64,000 bases of DNA. Origin: Methylibium sp965279545 (GTDB lineage: Bacteria; Pseudomonadota; Gammaproteobacteria; Burkholderiales; Burkholderiaceae_C). The notes beneath the pieces are model-generated. The model was not told where the DNA came from, searched no databases, and saw only the letters and a list, made by a program, of their open reading frames with translations. A program made the position numbers and the translations under genes. Positions within the stretch are counted from its first letter, which is position 1. The number at the start of each line of letters is the position of its first letter. The stretch spans positions 2,356,001 through 2,420,000 of the forward strand of contig NZ_OZ257250.1 of NCBI RefSeq assembly GCF_965279545.1. Direction: 5' to 3'. Of the stretch, positions 45,783-53,850 are shown in pieces.

Positions 45783-46757
45783 ATGAACCCGGACCGCCGC
45801 TTCTTCCTGCGATTCCAGACCGTGCTGCTGTGCGCGGGCCTCGGCCTGGGTGCCGCCGGTGCGGCGGCGCAGACTGCCACCGAGCTGGCGGTCTCGCCGC
45901 CGCTGGAGTTGGTGGTCCTTGGCTCGGGAGGGCCGGGAGCCGCCGGCCGGGCGGCGTCGTGCTACATGGTGCTGGTCGACGGCGTGCCGCGCATTCTGGT
46001 CGACGCCGGGCCAGGCTCCTTTGCTCGACTCGGCGAGGCGAAGTTGTCGCTCGCCCGAACCGATCTCGTGCTGCTGACCCACCTGCATGTGGACCACGTC
46101 GGCGAGCTACCAGGGCTGCTCAAGGCCCGCGCCGTGTCGAGCCGTGGCCCGATCGCCGCGCAGGTCTTCGGACCCGAGGGGCGGCGTGCCGCCAAGCGCG
46201 GCGATGCCAGCTTTCCGTCGACGCGCCGCCTGATTGATCTGCTGTTCGGCCCGCAGGGTGCCTTCGGCTACTTGCGCGACTTCTCTGCTCCTCTGACGAT
46301 CAAGGCGACAGACATCGGCACCGCGCTGCTGCCGAACCCGCAGCCGAAGGTGATCCACAGCGAGGGCGACCTCGTGATCCGCGCTGTGGCCGGCCATCAC
46401 CGCGATGCGCCGGCGGTGATCTATCGCATCGACCACGGCGGCAAGAGCATCACGTTCAGCGGCGACATCGATGCCGAGGGCCTGCCCGGCTTGCGGCGCA
46501 TCGCGAAGGGTAGCGACCTGCTCGTCTTCAACAGCGTGGTGCTCGACCCGCCCGGGTCGCCGGCCATCCTTTACACACTGCACACACCGCCGAAGGCAAT
46601 CGGTGAAGTGGCGCGGGACAGCGGCTCGAAGCAACTGCTGCTCAGCCACCTGTCGCCGTTCCTCGACCAGTCCCGCGCTGCGGTCGAGGCGTCGATCACA
46701 CAGGCATTCCAGGGGCCGGTCGTGTTCGCAGAGGACGGTCGCCGGCTGGTGCCCTGA
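45783..46757 (+). CDS. Exported metallo-beta-lactamase-fold hydrolase
   Basis: The 324-residue protein has an N-terminal export signal (about residues 5-30, DRRFFLRFQTVLLCAG to AAAQ) and MBL-fold zinc motifs: THLHVDHVGELPG, a later metal His in AGHHRDAP, and Asp in TFSGDIDAEGL. The final metal-binding His may be in LLLSHLSPF. The RNase Z/arylsulfatase-like MBL branch is the closest resemblance. Substrate is unknown. The gene lies between direct repeats derived from the helicase gene and next to an IS3 relic, so it may be a later arrival. Confidence 0.8.
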   Translation: MNPDRRFFLRFQTVLLCAGLGLGAAGAAAQTATELAVSPPLELVVLGSGGPGAAGRAASCYMVLVDGVPRILVDAGPGSFARLGEAKLSLARTDLVLLTHLHVDHVGELPGLLKARAVSSRGPIAAQVFGPEGRRAAKRGDASFPSTRRLIDLLFGPQGAFGYLRDFSAPLTIKATDIGTALLPNPQPKVIHSEGDLVIRAVAGHHRDAPAVIYRIDHGGKSITFSGDIDAEGLPGLRRIAKGSDLLVFNSVVLDPPGSPAILYTLHTPPKAIGEVARDSGSKQLLLSHLSPFLDQSRAAVEASITQAFQGPVVFAEDGRRLVP

Positions 46758-46773
46758 CGCCGCGCCGGCCCGG

Positions 46774-48855
46774 TCACCAGGCCGACCGCAGTCGGGCCCC
46801 GACATCCACCGAGACCAGGCCCGGCGCGGCGGTCATGCGCTCGGTTGGCGCCGGCCGCACCGGCCCCACCGCCTCGAACGCAGCGGCGACGGCAGCCGGA
46901 ATGAACCGTGTCAGCGACCCGTACACGTGCCGGTCGCCGACACCGCTTTGCTGCGTCACGTAGAAGCGCTGCGGCACCAGCAGGTGCAGATGCTGCTTCG
47001 CACGCGTCATGGCCACGTACAGCAGGCGCCGCTCTTCCTCGATCTGCCGCAGCGTGCCGGCGCTCAGGTCGGCCGGAATGCAGCCGTCGACCACGTTGAG
47101 CAGGTGCACCGACTGCCACTCCTGGCCCTTGGCCGAGTGGATGGTCGACAGGACCAGGTAGTCCTCGTCGCGGTGCGGCGGCCCCGACTCGGCGCTGGTG
47201 GCGTCCGGCGGGTCCAGCGCCAGCTCGCTCAGGAAGCGCTCGCGGCTCGAACAGCCGCCGGCGATGCGCACGAGTTGGAGCAGATCGGCCTGCCGCACGC
47301 GCGCATCGTCATGCAGACGCTCGAGCTGCGGGAGGTACCAGCGATGCACCCGCTCCAGGTCGCCGGGCCAATCGCTGCCGGTCCCCTGCAGCGTGTCCAC
47401 CAGCGCATGCAGCGCGCGCCACTCGTCGCGCACCGACAGCGGCGGCTCGAAAGCGGTGAACGCCGTGGCGGGATCGGGTGCGGCGTCCATCGCGTCGAGC
47501 AACCGCCGCGCGCGGGCCGGGCCGATGCCCGGCACGAGCTGCGCCACGCGAAAGCCCGCCAGCCGGTTGCGGGGGTTCTCCGCCCAGCGCAGCACCGACA
47601 GCACGTCCTTGATGTGCGCGGCTTCCAGGAACTTCAGGCCGCCGAACTTGACGAACGGGATATTGCGCCGCGCCAGCTCGAGCTCCAGCGCGGCGCTGTG
47701 ATGCGAGTTGCGGAACAGCACCGCCTGGCTCTTCAGCCTGAGCCCTTGCTCGCGGTGTTCGAGCACCCGGTCGGCGACCCAGCGCGCCTGGGCGGCCTCG
47801 TCTTCGACCGTCACGAGCTGGGGCCTTTGCGACGAAACCCGGTCTGTCCACAGCAGCTTGACGTGGCGCTCCACGGCCTGCGCCATCACGGCATTGGCGG
47901 CCGCCAGGATCGGTTGCGTCGAGCGGTAGTTGCGATCGAGCGTCACCACCCGGGCCGGTGGCGTGAACCGGCCCGCAAAGTCGAGGATGTTGCGCACTTC
48001 CGCCGCACGAAAGGCGTAGATGGACTGCGCGTCGTCGCCCACCACCGTGAGCGCGCGGCCGTCCGGTTTCAGCGCCTGCAGGATGGCCGCCTGCAGCCGG
48101 TTGGTGTCCTGGTACTCGTCGACCAGCACATGGTCGAACCGGGCGCCGACGTGCCGGGCCAGCGTGGGCTCGGTCATCATCTGCGACCAGTACAGCAGCA
48201 GGTCGTCGTAGTCGAGCACCTGCTGCTTCTGCTTCTCGGCCACGAAGGCGCGGAACAGGCGCCGGAGCGGTTCTTCCCAGTCGGCGCACCAGGGGTAGCT
48301 GTCGTCCAGCACCTCGCGCAGGGCGGCCTGGCTGTTCACCACCCGCGAGTAGATGCCCAGGCAGGTGCCCTTGAGCGGAAAGCGCTTCCCGGTCTCGCTG
48401 AATCCTCCCTCCTGGCGCACCAGCCCCATCAAGTCCTCGGCGTCGCCGCGGTCGAGGATGGTGAAGGACTCGCTCAGGCCGATGTGGGCGGCATGGTCTC
48501 GCAGCAGCCGCGCGCCGATGGCATGAAAGGTCCCCGCCCAGGGCAGCGCGGGGGGCGGGCCGCCGCCGGGCAGGCCCAGGGCTTCCTGCACCAGCGCGCC
48601 CGCGCGCCGGGTCATCTCGGCCGCCGCGCGGCGCGAGAAGGTGAGCAACAGGATGCGCTGCGGGTCGGCGCCTGCCGTCACGAGGCGCGCGACCCGGGCC
48701 GCCAGCGTCCTGGTCTTGCCGCTGCCGGCGCCGGCGATGACGAGCAAGGGCGCCGATTGCCGCGGATCGCCCTCCAGGCCATGCTCGACGGCGTTGCGCT
48801 GCGCCTCGTTGAGCAGGGCGAACGGATCGGTGCGGACAGGATCGTGCAGGCGCAT
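46774..48855 (-). CDS. UvrD/Rep-family ATP-dependent DNA helicase
   Basis: The 693-residue superfamily 1A helicase has motif I IAGAGSGKTR (near residue 45), motif Ia ILLLTFSRRAAAEM, DYDDLL, motif II VDEYQDTN, motif III GDDAQSIYAFRAAE, motif IV LDRNYRS, and the late motifs STIHSAKGQEW and LLYVAMTRAKQHL. Helicases of this group unwind DNA during repair. Length fits Rep/UvrD-like paralogues. A LexA-like box overlaps its leader, so SOS control is likely. A 96-bp part of its 3' end is duplicated at 45515-45610. Confidence 0.92.
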   Translation of the reverse strand: MRLHDPVRTDPFALLNEAQRNAVEHGLEGDPRQSAPLLVIAGAGSGKTRTLAARVARLVTAGADPQRILLLTFSRRAAAEMTRRAGALVQEALGLPGGGPPPALPWAGTFHAIGARLLRDHAAHIGLSESFTILDRGDAEDLMGLVRQEGGFSETGKRFPLKGTCLGIYSRVVNSQAALREVLDDSYPWCADWEEPLRRLFRAFVAEKQKQQVLDYDDLLLYWSQMMTEPTLARHVGARFDHVLVDEYQDTNRLQAAILQALKPDGRALTVVGDDAQSIYAFRAAEVRNILDFAGRFTPPARVVTLDRNYRSTQPILAAANAVMAQAVERHVKLLWTDRVSSQRPQLVTVEDEAAQARWVADRVLEHREQGLRLKSQAVLFRNSHHSAALELELARRNIPFVKFGGLKFLEAAHIKDVLSVLRWAENPRNRLAGFRVAQLVPGIGPARARRLLDAMDAAPDPATAFTAFEPPLSVRDEWRALHALVDTLQGTGSDWPGDLERVHRWYLPQLERLHDDARVRQADLLQLVRIAGGCSSRERFLSELALDPPDATSAESGPPHRDEDYLVLSTIHSAKGQEWQSVHLLNVVDGCIPADLSAGTLRQIEEERRLLYVAMTRAKQHLHLLVPQRFYVTQQSGVGDRHVYGSLTRFIPAAVAAAFEAVGPVRPAPTERMTAAPGLVSVDVGARLRSAW

Positions 48856-48862
48856 CGCCTGA

Positions 48863-48878
48863 CTGTATATTCATCCAG
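48863..48878. promoter_or_regulatory. LexA-like SOS box upstream of the helicase
   Basis: On the + strand CTGTATATTCATCCAG has the form CTGT-N8-CCAG; on the gene strand it reads CTGG-N8-ACAG. Seven of the eight conserved half-site bases match the CTGT-N8-ACAG LexA consensus, with an AT-rich centre. It ends 8 bp upstream of the helicase ATG, where a bound repressor would block expression. Confidence 0.6.
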
Positions 48879-49084
48879 CCCGGCAGGGCGATCGGATTCC
48901 GGGCCGGGACGATGGCAAGCCGAGCGCACACCGGCCGAGTGCGCCAGTGCACCGGCGCTGGATCCGACCGCGCGCACCGTGCATTCGAGTCGGGTGGACG
49001 AACCCCTCGAATGAAGGACGCCTCGACCGTTGCTCGCTCGTGTCACACTGAATCCGGGCCTCCCGCGCGGGGCCGGAGAACGCC

Positions 49085-50068
49085 ATGCAGGCGATGGTGC
49101 TGAAGACGCTCGGGGCGGCGCTCGAATGGTCCGATCTCGCCGACCGGTGGCCGGGGCCGGGCGAGATCCGGGTGAAGGTCGCCGCCTGCGGCGTGTGCCG
49201 CACCGACCTGCATGTCGTCGACGGTGAACTGCCCGAGCCGAAGCTGCCGATCATCCCCGGCCACGAGATCGTCGGCCGCATCGATGCGATCGGGGCCGGC
49301 GTCGAGGGCCGGCGTGTCGGCGAGCGCGTCGGCCTTCCCTGGCTCGGCCACACCTGCGGCGTCTGCCCGTATTGCGCGGGGCAGCAGGAAAATCTGTGCG
49401 ACCGCCCGCTCTTCACCGGCTACACGCGCGACGGCGGCTACGCGACGGCGACCATCGCCGATGCGCGCTACGCCTTCCCGCTCGGCGAGGCCGGCAGCGA
49501 CGAGGCGCTCGCTCCGCTGCTGTGCGCCGGCCTGATCGGCTGGCGTTCGCTGGTGATCGCAGGCGCCGGCAAGCGGCTGGGGCTTTACGGCTTCGGGGCC
49601 GCCGCCCACATCGTGGCGCAGGTCGCCGCGTGGCAGGGGCGATCGGTGTTCGCCTTCACGCGGCCGGGCGACGGGGCCACCCAGGCCTTTGCCCGGCGGC
49701 TCGGCGCGACATGGGCGGGTGGCTCGGACGAGCCGCCGCCCCAGCCGCTCGACGCGGCGATCCTCTTCGCGGCCGTCGGCGATCTGGTGCCCCTGGCGTT
49801 GAAGGCGGTCCGCAAAGGCGGCCGCGTCGTCTGCGCGGGCATCCACATGAGCGACGTTCCGAGCTTCCCCTACCGGCTGCTGTGGGAGGAGCGGCAACTC
49901 GTCTCGGTGGCCAATCTCACGCGGCAGGACGGCATCGATTTCCTGCGGCTGGCGCCGCAGATCGGCATCGACACCGAGACCACGCGCTATCCGCTGGTCG
50001 AAGCCAACCAGGCCCTGGCCGACCTCCGGGCCGGCCGGTTCGAAGGCGCCGCGGTTCTCGTGCCTTGA
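49085..50068 (+). CDS. Zinc-dependent alcohol dehydrogenase
   Basis: The 327-residue medium-chain dehydrogenase has catalytic zinc ligands in ACGVCRTDLHVVDGE and PGHEIVG, a structural zinc site CGVCPYCAGQQENLC, and the cofactor-binding fold around GLYGFGAAAHIVAQVA. The group oxidises primary alcohols or reduces aldehydes with NAD(P). The ATG at 49085 gives a full-length product. The 229-bp region shared with the divergent helicase shows only the LexA-like box. Confidence 0.9.
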   Translation: MQAMVLKTLGAALEWSDLADRWPGPGEIRVKVAACGVCRTDLHVVDGELPEPKLPIIPGHEIVGRIDAIGAGVEGRRVGERVGLPWLGHTCGVCPYCAGQQENLCDRPLFTGYTRDGGYATATIADARYAFPLGEAGSDEALAPLLCAGLIGWRSLVIAGAGKRLGLYGFGAAAHIVAQVAAWQGRSVFAFTRPGDGATQAFARRLGATWAGGSDEPPPQPLDAAILFAAVGDLVPLALKAVRKGGRVVCAGIHMSDVPSFPYRLLWEERQLVSVANLTRQDGIDFLRLAPQIGIDTETTRYPLVEANQALADLRAGRFEGAAVLVP

Positions 50069-50069
50069 G

Positions 50070-50225
50070 CAGGCGGGCGCCCTGTGGGAGCGCATGAAGG
50101 CACAGCACCGGCCCGGCAAGGTGATCGTGGTGGCCTGCATGCACAAGCTGCTGGCCATCGTGTACGGTGTCCTGCGCTCGGGCAAACCCTTCGACACCCA
50201 CCATCCGAAGCCCCAACAGGCTTGA
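50070..50225 (+). pseudogene. IS110-family transposase C-terminal relic
   Basis: Immediately after the dehydrogenase stop, one frame reads GALWERMKAQHRPGKVIVVA and then CMHKLLAIVYGVLRSGKPF before a TGA at 50223-50225. This is the conserved C-terminal end of IS110/IS116/IS902 transposases. The rest of the element is missing, so it is a truncated remnant. Confidence 0.8.
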
Positions 50226-50237
50226 CAGGCACAACGG

Positions 50238-50375
50238 TGTCTTTACTTCACGCCATACAACGACCCGATCCAGCGCTGCCACCACCGCGGCCTGTCGGGG
50301 CTTGAAGGCCTGCGCGGGCGGCCGGTGGCCCCTTCGAACCTCTGCCTCCCCACGCACGCGAACGGCTGCGGCGCA
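50238..50375 (+). repeat. Mosaic intergenic repeat, copy 4 (modules D-C)
   Basis: TTTACTTCACGCCATACAAC, CCAGCGCTGCCACCACCGCG and the following segment match module D of copy 3 at 40674 onward. Module C follows directly (CTTCGAACCTCTGCCTCCCC, ACGCGAACGGCTGCGGCG). Modules A and B are absent. It lies between the IS110 relic and the RIO kinase gene, ending 11 bp before the kinase ATG, so it forms the kinase leader. Confidence 0.8.
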
Positions 50376-50385
50376 AAATGGCAGC

Positions 50386-51234
50386 ATGAAACCACCCAAG
50401 AGACTGCAATCGCTGATCGAAGAAGGCTTGATCGACACGGTGGTGCGCCAGCTGATGAGCGGCAAGGAGGCGATGGTCTACGTGGTGCGCTGCGGCGACG
50501 AGACCCGCTGTGCCAAGGTCTACAAGGAGGCCACGCAGCGCAGCTTCCGGCAGGCGGTGGACTACACCGAGAACCGCAAGGTCAAGAACACCCGCCAGGC
50601 CCGCGCGATGGCCAAGGGCACGCGCTTCGGCCGCCAGGCCCAGGAAGCGGCCTGGCAGAGCGCCGAGGTCGATGCGCTCTACCGCCTGGCCGCCGCCGGT
50701 GTGCGCGTGCCGCGGCCGCACAACTTCCACGACGGCGTGCTGCTGATGGAGCTGGTGACCGACGAGCATGGCGACGCGGCCCCGCGGCTCAACGATGTGG
50801 AGTTCATGCCCGAGCAGGCGCGCGCGCACCACGCGACGCTGTTGACGGAGGTGGTGCGCATGCTGTGCGCCGGCGTCGTGCACGGCGATCTGTCGGAGTT
50901 CAACATCCTGCTCGGCGCGGACGGCCCCGTCATCATCGATCTGCCCCAGGCAGTGGACGCCGCCGGCAACAACCACGCGAGCCGCATGCTGCTGCGCGAT
51001 GTCGCCAACCTGAGCGGCTTCTTCGGACGCTTCGCGCCGGAACTGCTGCACACCGACTTCGGCCCCGAGATCTGGGACCTGTATCAACGCGGTGTGCTGC
51101 ACCCCGAGGTGATGCTCACCGGCCGCTTCGAGCGCAAGACCGCGGCCGTGGATCTGGGCAGCGTGCTGCGCGAGATCGACGACGCCCGTGCCGAGGAGGC
51201 GGCGCGCCGCCTGCGCCTGCAGACGGTCGGGTAG
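50386..51234 (+). CDS. RIO-type atypical serine protein kinase
   Basis: The 282-residue protein has RIO-kinase features: a lysine-containing N-lobe (SGKEAMVYVVRCGDETRCAK), the catalytic loop VVHGDLSEFNILL (Asp near residue 167, Asn three later), and the metal-binding IIDLPQAVD replacing DFG. RIO kinases act in ribosome maturation in archaea and eukaryotes; bacterial members are little studied. The ATG at 50386 is just behind repeat copy 4. It is convergent with gspB (45 bp apart). Confidence 0.88.
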   Translation: MKPPKRLQSLIEEGLIDTVVRQLMSGKEAMVYVVRCGDETRCAKVYKEATQRSFRQAVDYTENRKVKNTRQARAMAKGTRFGRQAQEAAWQSAEVDALYRLAAAGVRVPRPHNFHDGVLLMELVTDEHGDAAPRLNDVEFMPEQARAHHATLLTEVVRMLCAGVVHGDLSEFNILLGADGPVIIDLPQAVDAAGNNHASRMLLRDVANLSGFFGRFAPELLHTDFGPEIWDLYQRGVLHPEVMLTGRFERKTAAVDLGSVLREIDDARAEEAARRLRLQTVG

Positions 51235-51279
51235 TGCGGCCGGGTCGGCCGCTGCATTGCGCTACGGCGTTGCCGGCCC

Positions 51280-52074
51280 CTAGTACGTAATCTCGTAGCG
51301 GTAGCCCTTGAAGCGCAGCACGGCAGCCTTCAGCTTGATCTGCTCGAGCACGAGATCGGCGCCGAGCTTGTCCTTCTCGTGAAAGATCTGGCCGTTGATG
51401 ATGAGGAAGCGGTTGGCCGCCTCTTCCGAATAGATCGAGCCGCCGACCGCGATGGTCGGCAGCTGGCGGCGGATGTCGTCGGGCAGTTCGGCGATCGCAT
51501 GGACGCGGCCCTGCGCTGCCGCGCCGGCGGCGGGCTGCTCCGTGGCGGCGGAAGCCGGTGCCGCGGGCAGTGGCTTCCTGGCCTCGGCCGCCGGAGCCGG
51601 TTTCTCGGCAACCGCTGTCGGTGCCGTGTTGCGCGGCGCCACCGGTGCGGGCGGCGCGATGGCGAAGGCCCGCGCATCGGCCTGAGGGGGTGGAGCCGGG
51701 ACCGGCACCGCCATTGCAGGAACGGGGGCGGGCGCCGGTAGCGGCGCGACCGCTGGCGCGGCCACGGTGGGCGCGGCGGCCACGACCGGCGGCAGCAGCA
51801 GCGGCGGCGAGGTGATCCCGGCAGGCGGCAGGGCCGCCTCGTCGGGCATGACGTCGGCCGGGTTGCGACCGAACAGTTGCCACAGCAGCGGGCCGATCAG
51901 GCCCACCGATGCGCCGACGACGATCCACAGCCAGGGCCGCGACCGTGCCGGCGACGCGGCCGCCATCGCGGCCGCGTCGAGCGGCACCGGCTGCGCATGC
52001 AGGTCGGGCACGGCCCCGCGATCGCGATCGCGCTCGGCATCGGCTTTTCGGAGGGCTTCGAGGATGTAGGACAT
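51280..52074 (-). CDS. gspB: General secretion pathway protein B-like
   Basis: The 264-residue protein begins MSYILEALRKADAERDRDRG, the conserved cytoplasmic start of GspB/ExeB, then has one membrane helix (about 48-68), a long Ala/Pro-rich periplasmic stretch (about 80-200), and the GspB C-terminal domain (IAVGGSIYSEEAANRFLIIN, then RFKGYRYEITY). With GspA it helps the type II secretin pass the peptidoglycan. It starts 4 bp after gspA. No other type II genes are in the window. Confidence 0.88.
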   Translation of the reverse strand: MSYILEALRKADAERDRDRGAVPDLHAQPVPLDAAAMAAASPARSRPWLWIVVGASVGLIGPLLWQLFGRNPADVMPDEAALPPAGITSPPLLLPPVVAAAPTVAAPAVAPLPAPAPVPAMAVPVPAPPPQADARAFAIAPPAPVAPRNTAPTAVAEKPAPAAEARKPLPAAPASAATEQPAAGAAAQGRVHAIAELPDDIRRQLPTIAVGGSIYSEEAANRFLIINGQIFHEKDKLGADLVLEQIKLKAAVLRFKGYRYEITY

Positions 52075-52078
52075 CGGT

Positions 52079-53761
52079 TCACTCGGTCTGCAGGCGTGGC
52101 TCGTCGACGCCGGCGGCGCGGTTGAGCTGCATCAGCGTGATCGGACCGGCCAGGCCGTCCGGCGCCAACCCTTGCGTGCCCTGGAAGGCGGCGATGCGCG
52201 ACTTGAGCGCGCTCGGGCTCGTCTCGCCCGGCGCCGGGTCGCCGCTCGCGGTGGCGATCTGCGCGGCCAGCCAGTCGGCCGGCACGACGGCCCTGCCTGC
52301 CGCCGCGGCATAGCCCGGTGGCACGCGCCAGTAGGTCGTGAAGTCGCCACGCCACAGCCGCGTGAAGGACCCGAGCGTGACGGTCTGCGCAACGCCGCCC
52401 ATGCGCAGCGTCGCGCTCTGTGCCGTGAGGCCGGTGAGCTGCGCATAGACCGGCTGCCCGGCCGCATCGTTCAGGCTCACGATGCCGGGCCGGCCGAGCA
52501 GCCGCACCAGCGCGAGGTTGCTGCGCCCCGCGTGGCAATGCACCTGCTGCGCCAGCGCGAGCAGGCAGGGGTCGCCGTCGTCGGCGAGGCTCAGCTTCCA
52601 CGCCGGGGCGAGCTCGCGCAGCGCCTCGCTCGGATCGCGGACCAGGGTCTTGAACTGCGCCGCCAGGTCGGTCGCGGCCAGCGCCACCAGCGCCGACGCC
52701 GCGGATGCAGCGGGCGCAGCCGCCGAGGCCGCCACGGCAGCAAGGACCGCCGGCTTCGACACCGGTAGTGCCGGCGCCGACGCGGCCGCCGCCATCGTGC
52801 TCGCAGCGGGACGCCCCGGCGACGCCAGCCCACCGCTGAGGGCCCAGCTCACCGCCGCGGACAGCGCCGCGCCGCCGACCAGGCCCAGGCCCAGCACCGC
52901 CGCTCGCCGCTGCAGCCAACCCCGGGGATTCATCGGCGACGGCGTCTCGAACACCTCGCGCGCGGCCTTGTCGACGATCTCGCGCCGCACCCGGTGCGCG
53001 CCGGTCGAATAGGCGCCGAGCAGCGCGCGGTCGCACAGCAGGTTGATGCGGCGCGGCACGCCGCGCGAGAGCTGGTGGATGCGCTGCACCGATTCGCGGT
53101 CGAAGGGCAGCGCGCGGTTCAGGCCCGACACCGTGAGGCGGTGCCGCACGTACTGCAGCGTCTCGGTCTCCGACAGCGCTTCCAGGTGGTAGCGCGCGAT
53201 CACGCGCTGCGCCAGCTGCTCGAGCTCGGGTCGCGCCAGCATCTCGCGCAGCTCGGGCTGGCCGATCAGCACGATCTGCAGCAGCTTGCGCTCGTTGGTC
53301 TCGAGGTTGGTCAGCAGCCGCAACTGCTCCAGCACGTCGGCCGAGAGGTTCTGCGCCTCGTCGATGATGAGCACGTTGCTCTGCCCGACGGCGTGGGTCT
53401 TCAGCAGGAACTGGTTGAGCGGATCGAGACAGTCCTTCACCGTCGTCGCGCCCGGCCCCGGGTGCGCGTAAGGGATGCCGAACTCGTCACACACCGACTT
53501 CAGCAGCTCCTCGGCGGTAAGCTTGGGGTTGAAGATGTAGGCAACGTTGCAGCGCTTCGGAACCTGCTCGAGCAGGCAGCGGCACACCGTCGTCTTGCCA
53601 GCGCCGATCTCGCCGGTCAGCAGCACGAAGCCGCCACCACCGCGCACGCCGTAGAGCAGGTGCGCCAGCGCCTCCCGGTGCCGCTCGCTCATGAAGAGGA
53701 AGCGGGGGTCGGGCGCGATCGAGAAAGGCTCCTGGTTCAGGCCGAAGAATTGCGCGTACAT
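52079..53761 (-). CDS. gspA: GspA/ExeA-type AAA ATPase with periplasmic peptidoglycan-binding region
   Basis: The 560-residue protein starts YAQFFGLNQEPFSIAPDPRF, typical of ExeA. The AAA domain (about 35-270) has Walker A GEIGAGKTT, Walker B VLIIDEAQNL and GQPELREML. A membrane helix lies near residues 285-305. The periplasmic part has an Ala-rich linker and ends in a peptidoglycan-binding-like domain (IAAFQGTQGLAPDGLAGPIT). It drives assembly of the secretin complex with GspB. I chose the ATG at 53759-53761. Confidence 0.92.
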   Translation of the reverse strand: MYAQFFGLNQEPFSIAPDPRFLFMSERHREALAHLLYGVRGGGGFVLLTGEIGAGKTTVCRCLLEQVPKRCNVAYIFNPKLTAEELLKSVCDEFGIPYAHPGPGATTVKDCLDPLNQFLLKTHAVGQSNVLIIDEAQNLSADVLEQLRLLTNLETNERKLLQIVLIGQPELREMLARPELEQLAQRVIARYHLEALSETETLQYVRHRLTVSGLNRALPFDRESVQRIHQLSRGVPRRINLLCDRALLGAYSTGAHRVRREIVDKAAREVFETPSPMNPRGWLQRRAAVLGLGLVGGAALSAAVSWALSGGLASPGRPAASTMAAAASAPALPVSKPAVLAAVAASAAAPAASAASALVALAATDLAAQFKTLVRDPSEALRELAPAWKLSLADDGDPCLLALAQQVHCHAGRSNLALVRLLGRPGIVSLNDAAGQPVYAQLTGLTAQSATLRMGGVAQTVTLGSFTRLWRGDFTTYWRVPPGYAAAAGRAVVPADWLAAQIATASGDPAPGETSPSALKSRIAAFQGTQGLAPDGLAGPITLMQLNRAAGVDEPRLQTE

Positions 53762-53850
53762 GGTGCGGAGGATACTTTCCGGGCCACCCGGTGGCGCCCG
53801 GGCCGTTTCGGCGCGAGTTGCCGCGCGGGCTCGCCGGGCATCGACGCTGC

